A DNA stretch of 5,043 nucleotides, from the NCBI GenBank assembly GCA_001828295.1, contig MHYI01000109.1, positions 325 to 5,367 of the forward strand, read 5' to 3'. The notes under the pieces are model-generated. The model did no database searches and had not been told where the DNA came from. It saw only the letters and a list, made by a program, of their open reading frames with translations. Positions 1-4,373 of the stretch are shown here, in pieces (position 1 is the first letter of the stretch; each line of letters starts with the position of its first letter). Made by a program: the position numbers and the translations under genes. Source of the stretch: Planctomycetes bacterium RBG_16_41_13. GTDB taxonomy: Bacteria; Planctomycetota; Brocadiia; Brocadiales; Brocadiaceae.

Positions 1-47
1 TGGTCGGGGTGGCGGGATTTGAACCCACGACCTCTTGAACCCCATTC
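1..47 (-). tRNA. 3' fragment of tRNA-Pro(GGG), probable attachment-site scar
   Basis: Read on the minus strand, this is the 3' part of a tRNA: CCA at 3-1, discriminator A at 4, acceptor 3' strand CACCCCG at 11-5, and a T-arm with stem GTGGG (28-24), loop TTCAAAT (23-17) and stem CCCGC (16-12). The variable loop is AGGTC (33-29) and the anticodon-stem 3' strand is TCAAG (38-34). The loop ATGGGGT (45-39) has anticodon GGG at 43-41, giving proline; an A32-U38 pair, as seen here, is typical of bacterial tRNA-Pro(GGG). Pairing to the 5' anticodon strand holds for only two bases (46-47). To the right there is no D-arm or 5' acceptor strand, so the tRNA is incomplete and cannot function. The break within the anticodon arm is a known crossover site for tyrosine recombinases. 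In this orientation the inserted element lies to the right of position 47. Confidence 0.8.
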
Positions 48-55
48 GTTAAAAG

Positions 56-73
56 GGTATTTTTGGTATTTTT
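56..73 (+). repeat. tandem 9-bp repeat GGTATTTTT x2 next to the attachment scar
   Basis: GGTATTTTT occurs at 56-64 and again immediately at 65-73. It starts within 10 bp of the end of recognisable tRNA sequence. Direct repeats beside a crossover core can be recombinase or accessory-factor binding sites, but the run is T-rich and could be chance. Confidence 0.5.
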
Positions 74-185
74 TATAACTGACTGATAATGTGTCTGTTA
101 TGACCGCAATATTTTATCGCAGAATGAGTTGCAACACAAGTTTAATTCTGGTGATTCTGATGGCTTCCTATGGATTTCGTTCGAG

Positions 186-271
186 TTGACTACAATTTGA
201 CTACACTATGGAAAAGTTTCTGTAATCAAAAGGTCATCCTTTGTAATCAGAAGACCATAAAGTTGTAATCA
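186..271 (+). repeat. direct-repeat cluster with spacing near 11 and 22 bp
   Basis: TTGACTACA occurs at 186-194 and 197-205, 11 bp apart. The related octamer TGTAATCA occurs at 221-228, 242-249 and 264-271, with steps of 21 and 22 bp. The first two TGTAATCA copies are longer, with 14 of 17 bases matching (221-237 against 242-258). Spacing close to whole helical turns places the copies on one face of the DNA, as with iterons, operators or integrase arm-type sites. The position, about 140-220 bp from the tRNA scar, suits arm sites. Function is inferred. Confidence 0.55.
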
Positions 272-334
272 AATTATCGAATAGTAATGGTACATTCCGT
301 TTGGCAAAAATTAATTTAAAAAACAATAAGGAAT

Positions 335-363
335 TAGACAGATTTCATAATTTATGGTATAAA
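335..363 (+). promoter_or_regulatory. candidate sigma70 promoter for the MNT-HEPN operon
   Basis: TAGACA (335-340; five of six matches to TTGACA) is separated by exactly 17 bp from TATAAA (358-363; five of six matches to TATAAT). Transcription would start near 370, giving a leader of about 105 nt before the first start codon. The region is AT-rich, so chance matches are possible. Confidence 0.45.
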
Positions 364-380
364 GCGTATATTAATAAGGC

Positions 381-421
381 ACCTCTTATACTAAAAAGTT
401 AAATATTGCGAAAAAAGAGGT
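381..421 (+). promoter_or_regulatory. inverted repeat in the MNT-HEPN leader
   Basis: ACCTCTT (381-387) and AAGAGGT (415-421) form a perfect 7-bp inverted repeat with a 27-nt loop, just downstream of the candidate promoter. It could be a dyad operator for autoregulation, common in toxin-antitoxin operons, or a leader hairpin. The right arm contains AGAGG but is too far from the ATG to act as its ribosome binding site. Confidence 0.3.
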
Positions 422-474
422 TAGGGTTTAATAGCAAAAGTTAAGAGAACAAGACTCGCAATTAAGGAGGCAAA

Positions 475-792
475 ATGAAGCAAAAAGATTATGAAATAGC
501 GAAAAGACTGAAAGAGAGATTGTCTGAAGTTATTCGCTTGATTGATTTCAGGGTTTTCGGTTCAAGGGCACGAGAAAGTGGCGATGAATACTCTGATATG
601 GATGTTTTTATAGAGGTTGAATCACTTAATAAAAAACTTAAAGAAAAGATATCTGAAATTATATGGGAAGTTGGTTTTCAAAACTTTATTGTCATTTCAC
701 CCCTTATTTTTACAAAAGAAGAAATAGAAAATTCACCCTTGAGATCATCTCCCATAGTAAAAAATATTAGAGAAGAAGGCGTAGTGGTATGA
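475..792 (+). CDS. minimal nucleotidyltransferase (MNT), antitoxin-type partner of a HEPN protein
   Basis: A 105-aa protein of the DNA polymerase-beta-like minimal nucleotidyltransferase fold. The signature is clear: FGSRARESGDEYSDMDVFIE (residues 28-47), with the nucleotide-binding Gly29-Ser30 and metal-binding Asp41 and Asp43. In characterised MNT-HEPN systems such as Shewanella MntA-HepT, the MNT enzyme transfers AMP from ATP to the HEPN toxin and silences it. The strand that usually carries a third carboxylate reads NFIVISPLIF (70-79) and has no acidic residue, so the catalytic triad may be incomplete. Length is normal for the family. The start is supported by a strong AAGGAGG at 464-470. 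The stop overlaps the next start in ATGA, indicating translational coupling to the HEPN gene. The family call is firm; the antitoxin role is inferred from the neighbour. Confidence 0.88.
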   Translation: MKQKDYEIAKRLKERLSEVIRLIDFRVFGSRARESGDEYSDMDVFIEVESLNKKLKEKISEIIWEVGFQNFIVISPLIFTKEEIENSPLRSSPIVKNIREEGVVV

Positions 793-1184
793 CAGAAAAG
801 CAGACACTTTTCCAATATAGGCTAAAGCAAGCGGAAGAGACCCTCTCAGATGTTGAAAAGATGTTACAAGAAAATCTTAGTCCAAGGTCTATTATAAATA
901 GATCATATTATTCTATGTTTTATGCAATATTAGCCCTCTTTTTGAAAACTGATATAAATTTGAAAACATCTAAACATTCAGGTGTTATTTCCATATTTGA
1001 TAAAGAATTTGTACATGCAGGAAAGATTGATAAATACTACTCTAAAATTCTGCATAAAGCATTTGATGCAAGGCAGGAGAGTGATTATAAAGAGTTTGTT
1101 GAATTATCTACTAAAGACGCTGCGGAGGCAGTAAAACTTGCAAGGGAATTTATTGCATGTATCAAAGAAATTATACATATATAA
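789..1184 (+). CDS. HEPN domain protein, UPF0332 type, partner of the MNT protein
   Basis: A 131-aa, all-helical, probably cytoplasmic protein. It shows the PF05168/UPF0332 hallmarks in order: NRSYYSMFYA (37-46), a KHSGVISIFDKEFVHAGKI block (62-80), and AFDARQESDY (91-100) before a final Ala-rich helix (about 107-129). Length is typical. HEPN proteins beside minimal nucleotidyltransferases act as toxins or as helper subunits. The HepT-type ribonuclease motif, Arg followed by 4-6 residues and His, is not visible: Arg38 is followed by aromatic residues and no correctly spaced His. This branch may therefore not cut RNA in the usual way, or may be regulatory. Its start lies inside the preceding gene's stop (ATGA, 4-bp overlap) and it has no separate ribosome site, so the two are presumably made in a fixed ratio. 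Confidence 0.87.
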   Translation: MTEKQTLFQYRLKQAEETLSDVEKMLQENLSPRSIINRSYYSMFYAILALFLKTDINLKTSKHSGVISIFDKEFVHAGKIDKYYSKILHKAFDARQESDYKEFVELSTKDAAEAVKLAREFIACIKEIIHI

Positions 1185-1467
1185 CCGCCTGTATTTGTTG
1201 CTTTAATGTTCCAGAATAGTTCTCAACGATGTTAATTTGAAATATGAAATATGAAGGTGCGACCCTATTCCCAACTTAAGTTATTGTTGTTACCTCTACA
1301 GATACATTTTTTATTATTTTAACAATTTCAATCCCCTGCGTCTAATTCTTTATCCCTGCACTAATTGATGGTTGCCTATTGCATTATTATAGGGATTTTT
1401 AACCAATTAGTTAAGATTTAAGTGTGACTCTTTTTCTACTTCGAACCAGCAATCGGTATAAAGAAAT
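1185..1467. other. convergent intergenic region without genes
   Basis: This lies between the ends of the rightward MNT-HEPN operon and the leftward lipoprotein gene. It contains a short 7-mer tandem repeat (TGAAATA at 1238-1244 and 1245-1251, then a partial third copy) and a compound inverted repeat (1361-1410). No coding potential or RNA gene was recognised. Confidence 0.6.
1361..1410. terminator. compound hairpin between convergent genes, possible bidirectional terminator
   Basis: Three nested arms pair: CTAATT (1361-1366) with AATTAG (1405-1410), GGTT (1370-1373) with AACC (1401-1404), and CCTAT (1375-1379) with ATAGG (1389-1393). Unpaired GAT and GATTTTT segments interrupt the stem. The position between two converging operons suits a shared terminator. 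The stem is AT-rich and lacks a clean U-tract on either side, so a weak terminator or an unrelated structured element are both possible. Confidence 0.35.
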
Positions 1468-1983
1468 TTATTTGTCAGAAGAATCTTCCTTTGTTTTTGT
1501 TTCAGTTGGCATACCAAATATTTTCGTAAAAGATGCACGAATTAATTTGTAAGTAGTTTCAACCCCATCTCGAGCGATGGTTACTTCAACAGGTGTATCT
1601 GCCATTCCAAATAAAAGCAACCTAGCATCCCTTTTATTGGATACATTTTGCCCATCTATTTTTATAATCTTATCCCCTGCTTTAATTCCAGCAGTATCGG
1701 CAGGAGAATTTTCTTTTACCTTAATTATAAGTGGCGTATCTTCATCACTTAAACAAATACCTATTACACCTGCTTTTTCAATTTCAATGTATCCTGCTGC
1801 TCGCAAACTTTTTACGCAATCATTTTGGATAGAATCCGCAGTTGCTATACCCATAACCCCATAACCATAGGAGTAACAACGCTGCCATTCACCCATTGCA
1901 TTTATCATTATTTGACTATAGCTTGCGCAACCAGTAAAGTAAAAACAGCATATAACAGAAAGCAACATATATAATCTTTTCAT
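1468..1983 (-). CDS. small PDZ-domain lipoprotein
   Basis: A 171-aa predicted lipoprotein. The N-terminus MKRLYMLLS is followed by a hydrophobic stretch and lipobox FTGC with Cys19 as the lipidation site, pointing to export and membrane anchoring. A short Tyr/Gly-rich segment with two cysteines (Cys36 and Cys56), possibly a disulfide, precedes a single PDZ domain at about residues 72-152, including the GVIGICL ligand-loop region and AGIKAGDKIIKIDGQ. The charged C-terminal tail is probably disordered. PDZ domains bind C-terminal or exposed peptide ends; no protease or other catalytic domain is attached. An in-frame ATG 12 bp upstream (1995) has no ribosome site, whereas GGAGG at 1993-1989 is well placed for the ATG at 1983, giving a standard signal peptide. 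Its role beside the HEPN genes is unknown; it may be independent cargo or resident. Confidence 0.85.
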   Translation of the reverse strand: MKRLYMLLSVICCFYFTGCASYSQIMINAMGEWQRCYSYGYGVMGIATADSIQNDCVKSLRAAGYIEIEKAGVIGICLSDEDTPLIIKVKENSPADTAGIKAGDKIIKIDGQNVSNKRDARLLLFGMADTPVEVTIARDGVETTYKLIRASFTKIFGMPTETKTKEDSSDK

Positions 1984-2052
1984 ATTGGCCTCCATTTATT
2001 TAAAGATTAACCCCTCACGATGTATTGACCCATTTGCCAAACAAAACATGTT

Positions 2053-2068
2053 CCTATTTGTTCATAGG
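2053..2068. promoter_or_regulatory. dyad CCTAT-N6-ATAGG downstream of the lipoprotein promoter
   Basis: A perfect 5-bp inverted repeat (2053-2057 with 2064-2068) lies about 20-36 nt downstream of the predicted transcription start of the lipoprotein gene, so it could be an operator or a leader hairpin. The same half-sites appear, with a 9-bp spacer, at 1375-1393 on the far side of the gene. Confidence 0.3.
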
Positions 2069-2095
2069 TATAAATTTGGAATCTCGTATTACTGC

Positions 2096-2124
2096 ATTAT
2101 AAAGGGCTCATTTATCTTTCTCAA
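2096..2124 (-). promoter_or_regulatory. strong candidate sigma70 promoter of the lipoprotein gene
   Basis: On the minus strand, TTGAGA (2124-2119; five of six consensus bases), a 17-bp spacer, and a perfect TATAAT (2101-2096). Initiation near 2089 would leave a leader of about 105 nt. The -35 element overlaps the stop codon of the upstream HEPN gene, so the lipoprotein can be expressed independently of it. Confidence 0.6.
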
Positions 2125-3446
2125 TACATTGCTCTCTTGACGGCAGTTAATTGACTAAAATCAATCCCAAAAATGATATTTGCACCGATTACAGACACAA
2201 TAGCTTGTAACAAAACAGGTAGATCATTTTTATGGTCGGGCGGTAGGCGATTGATAATATTATCAACTTTATTCATGTCTTTGAAAAAATTGCCATGAAA
2301 TACTTGATTTCTATATGCTTTGGCTATTTCCTTAACCTCATCAGGTCTTATAGTAAATGGCGCATTTAAATCTAGATTAATTGCATCCAAAGCTTTTTCA
2401 ATATAATTGTCAAAAGCATCTGTTTCTGGTTTTAATTCTTGCTTAATTAGACTATGGCAACTCATGCACATTTTTTTTGACAATTTATTGTCTAAATCTT
2501 TCATAATAGAATTCTTTAATGAATTTTTAATGTTGATTCCTTTATAAAGAGCCAAAGCTTCCATAAGTTGAAAGGCAAACGCAATCTTTGCTTCATCAAA
2601 AAGTGTCATAAAAAGAATTTTGTAATAAGAAAGGATTATCAGGATTTTTTCCTGTTCTGGATTGTTGAAGATATTTTCAATTTTTTTGGTAAAATCAGAA
2701 GCAAATGTTGCGATGGAATTTTCTTTTATATATGCATGACCGTTGAATTGACTAGGACATATAAAAGCATTAGCATTACCAATAATTTTAAATTGCATAT
2801 ATAAAACTTCTTTCTTATATCTGCCTATCAATATTTCGTATGAAAGAGGAGCACCTGTAAAAAGAAAAAGGCAAGAAGTTATAACTTCTAAACGCTCTTG
2901 AATAGAAGATAATGTCCATTGTTTTTTATTGCTAAAATAAAGACTCCTATCCGTCTTTGAGAAAATAGTTGGCATACGACGAGGGTTACGAGAACTATTA
3001 TCGAAAAACTTAAATAGTGTAGTGTTATTTTTTTCTGGGTAAAAACTGATACCCCATTCATCAGGAATACTGATAGTTGATCCTTTTTTGTAAAAATACA
3101 TAATGTTGGGGAAATAAGTTATTCCATACCATAGTTTATTATAATTATCTTTTACAAAAGTATCTTCTTTTTCAAAATATAATTCAGATTCTTTATCTGG
3201 TAAATTAAATACTTTTTTTTCTATTGATTTAGGTTCATCCGTCTTTATTTCCCAATCCTGTAACTGTCCTTCTACACCTCTAAGCATTTCGATGCTAATT
3301 TCACTAAGAATATCATCTAATACTGGTAGAAAAATTTGTAGACTTAAGTCAGTTTTAAGAACTATAAATGCATTATGTATATTTTCTGTTGTAGTTACTT
3401 GACCGTAAAATTTATGTTCTTTATGTAACTGCATTATTTTCATCAT
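2121..3446 (-). CDS. ApeA-like protein with C-terminal HEPN ribonuclease domain
   Basis: A 441-aa soluble protein with no signal peptide or membrane helix. The C-terminal region (about 270-420) is helical and carries AYRNQVFHGN: Arg379, a polar Asn380, and His384, the R-N-x3-H catalytic motif of HEPN ribonucleases. The remainder is a strand-rich N-terminal region (about 10-190), a segment FTGAPLSYEILIGRY (196-210), and helices containing AFQLMEALALYKG (290-302). This order resembles the ApeA family, whose members act in abortive-infection antiphage defence, presumably by cutting host or phage RNA. The HEPN motif is directly visible; the ApeA assignment is recalled from layout and could be another HEPN/Apea-like family. 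Start: ATGs at 3446, 3443 and 3434 are all possible and none has a good ribosome site, suggesting coupling to the 53-aa gene ending 24 bp upstream. Confidence 0.72.
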   Translation of the reverse strand: MMKIMQLHKEHKFYGQVTTTENIHNAFIVLKTDLSLQIFLPVLDDILSEISIEMLRGVEGQLQDWEIKTDEPKSIEKKVFNLPDKESELYFEKEDTFVKDNYNKLWYGITYFPNIMYFYKKGSTISIPDEWGISFYPEKNNTTLFKFFDNSSRNPRRMPTIFSKTDRSLYFSNKKQWTLSSIQERLEVITSCLFLFTGAPLSYEILIGRYKKEVLYMQFKIIGNANAFICPSQFNGHAYIKENSIATFASDFTKKIENIFNNPEQEKILIILSYYKILFMTLFDEAKIAFAFQLMEALALYKGINIKNSLKNSIMKDLDNKLSKKMCMSCHSLIKQELKPETDAFDNYIEKALDAINLDLNAPFTIRPDEVKEIAKAYRNQVFHGNFFKDMNKVDNIINRLPPDHKNDLPVLLQAIVSVIGANIIFGIDFSQLTAVKRAMY

Positions 3447-3470
3447 AAGCGAGTTTTAAAAGAGTTAAAA

Positions 3471-3632
3471 TTATTTGTCGTAAATTTTAACTTTTTTATG
3501 ACTGATTTTATTTTTTTCTTTTTTGTCATCTTTAATTAATTGTTTCTTTATGACATTTATTGCATATTCCTTATCCTCTAATGGTAGCAGGTTAAAATCT
3601 TCGATTAATTTGTTTAAAGTTTTAGTACCCAC
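3471..3632 (-). CDS. 53-aa small protein, GTG start, upstream of the HEPN gene
   Basis: A short reading frame with a GTG start and a strong GGAGG at 3646-3642 (9-nt spacing). It encodes a helix followed by a very Lys-rich tail. The N-terminal part, LNKLIEDFNLLPLEDKEYAI (residues 6-25), resembles the opening of several small antitoxin-like proteins that pair with RelE/ParE-type toxins, but the tail is too short to carry a usual toxin-binding region. It ends 24 bp before the HEPN start on the same strand, so co-transcription is likely. It could be an antitoxin, a regulator or a specificity factor for the HEPN protein, or a truncated antitoxin relic. The frame and ribosome site support a real gene; function is unknown. 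Confidence 0.6.
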   Translation of the reverse strand: MGTKTLNKLIEDFNLLPLEDKEYAINVIKKQLIKDDKKEKNKISHKKVKIYDK

Positions 3633-3673
3633 TCTTTAATACCTCCTCTTTTTCAAACTCATTTTTACATTTC

Positions 3674-3702
3674 ATTTTCTTCTCGTCAAGAGAAATGGTC
3701 AA
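3674..3702 (-). promoter_or_regulatory. weak candidate promoter for the 53-aa/HEPN genes
   Basis: Minus strand: TTGACC (3702-3697), a 17-bp spacer, and GAAAAT (3679-3674). The -10 match is poor. The spacer includes a 5-bp inverted repeat (TTCTC 3680-3684 with GAGAA 3690-3694), and GTCAAG is repeated on the plus strand at 3685-3690 and 3698-3703. It overlaps the stop of the 79-aa gene, so an internal, possibly repressed promoter is possible; read-through from upstream is the alternative. Confidence 0.25.
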
Positions 3703-3938
3703 GTCTTGTCATTAATAATACTTGCAAAAAAACTAGGAAGAAACATATTTACAGATTTTTTGAACTCTTCTGCCTTTTCAGAAGATGGGAAATGAAATGT
3801 ATAATAACCATATTCTTGCAGGAACTCCTTTTTTGCTCCATCTACAGCACTTTTATTGGAAATTTCGAATGCTAATGCTTTTACCATAGCTCCGATTTTC
3901 CGGTCTTTGTTATATATCGATATCTTTACCTCAACCAT
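3699..3938 (-). CDS. 79-aa protein of unknown function
   Basis: No family recognised. The protein is soluble and opens with a likely strand (VEVKISIYN, 2-10), then a basic turn, a helix-forming stretch, and GYYTFHFPSSEKAEEFKKSV (44-63), which reads as strand, turn and helix; a compact alpha/beta fold is plausible. No catalytic motif is visible. AGGAG (3948-3944) lies 5 nt before the ATG, so the start is well supported. It precedes the 53-aa gene by 66 bp on the same strand and may head a three-gene operon with the HEPN protein. Its AT-rich composition matches those neighbours and differs from the RCC1 gene. A small accessory or antitoxin-like role is conceivable but unsupported. Confidence 0.75.
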   Translation of the reverse strand: MVEVKISIYNKDRKIGAMVKALAFEISNKSAVDGAKKEFLQEYGYYTFHFPSSEKAEEFKKSVNMFLPSFFASIINDKT

Positions 3939-3951
3939 AATAACTCCTATA

Positions 3952-4030
3952 TAGAAAATTTCTAAAAAGCAGACGGAAAACGTCTAGGGCCACCCGTTAG
4001 AATGTACTTACACTACATATCAATTTTGAT
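3952..4030 (-). promoter_or_regulatory. three inverted repeats in the leader of the 79-aa gene
   Basis: TAGAAAATTTCTA (3952-3964) is a 13-bp palindrome just before the ribosome site. AGACG-GAAAA-CGTCT (3971-3985) forms a hairpin and, on the minus strand, is followed by GCTTTTT, resembling a small terminator or attenuator. ATCAATTTTGAT (4019-4030) is a perfect 12-bp palindrome. Such a group upstream of a small-gene operon suggests operator or attenuation control; no clear -35/-10 pair was found to fix their positions. Confidence 0.35.
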
Positions 4031-4278
4031 TTCTTTCTCTTCTTCCCTTATAAATATTTTTTCTGTTTACTTTTTTTACAATCCCTCTTATTTGTTAGCA
4101 CAAGTAAATGAATAATCCTAACCCGAACGAGTCGGAAAAGAAAGTCTTTCTGTTTTCTCACACCAAGATTTATTGTATGTCTCCATTAAATTATTCAGCA
4201 GAAAAAACTAGAAATGCTATGGCTAAGGGCACATTGCAACATGTCCCTATCGAAAGGAATCTTCCTCATTCACTGCCT

Positions 4279-4295
4279 CCTTTTTTTAAAAAAGG
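4279..4295 (-). terminator. A/T palindrome downstream of the RCC1 gene, possible terminator
   Basis: CCTTTTTT (4279-4286), a single T, and AAAAAAGG (4288-4295) form a perfect 8-bp inverted repeat about 80 bp beyond the RCC1-gene stop. The stem has only two G-C pairs and almost no loop, so it is a poor classical terminator; it may instead be a dispersed palindromic repeat. Confidence 0.25.
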
Positions 4296-4373
4296 CCTTG
4301 TCGGCTCGAGTTGCCTATCCCCTTTTAAAAAAATCTGCGTCACTACCAAAAATCTAACAGACCGCGTAAAGGC

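Larger units (their letters stand above)
48..474. other. AT-rich gene-free region between the tRNA fragment and the MNT-HEPN operon
   Basis: No convincing gene is present on either strand. The region holds a tandem 9-mer beside the tRNA fragment (56-73), a cluster of direct repeats (186-271), a candidate promoter (335-363), and a 7-bp inverted repeat in the presumed leader (381-421). The only open stretch of note is on the minus strand at 98-205, a short stop-to-stop run without a start codon; it could be the decayed end of a larger gene such as an integrase but is too short to identify. Confidence 0.6.
3939..4373. other. gene-free region between the 79-aa gene and the RCC1-repeat gene
   Basis: Both flanking genes run leftward, so this is the promoter region of the 79-aa gene plus the 3' flank of the RCC1 gene. 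It holds three small inverted repeats near the 79-aa start (3952-4030), a pyrimidine-rich stretch on the plus strand (about 4031-4095), and an A/T palindrome (4279-4295). An 89-codon open frame at 4108-4377 on the plus strand has no ribosome site and runs through the palindrome; I do not accept it as a gene. Confidence 0.55.

Noticed and set aside
221..271. TGTAATCA repeats considered as a CRISPR array
   Set aside because: Repeats are only 8-17 bp, imperfect, and separated by about 13 bp, far below CRISPR repeat and spacer sizes; no cas gene is present.
1577..1864. Plus-strand open frame opposite the PDZ lipoprotein
   Set aside because: It is the antisense of a well-supported gene with signal peptide, lipobox and PDZ domain, and has no ribosome site of its own.
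1981..1995. Upstream ATG at 1995 as the lipoprotein start
   Set aside because: It has no ribosome binding site and adds an acidic MEAN extension before the signal peptide, while the ATG at 1983 has a well-spaced GGAGG.
2454..2468. CMSCH in the HEPN protein (residues 327-331), matching the c-type haem motif CxxCH
   Set aside because: There is no signal peptide, and c-type haem is attached outside the cytoplasm; a single occurrence in a soluble helical protein is best taken as chance or part of a metal or redox site.
2568..2804. Plus-strand open frame opposite the ApeA-like HEPN gene
   Set aside because: Fully inside the 441-codon gene on the other strand, with no homology or initiation signal.
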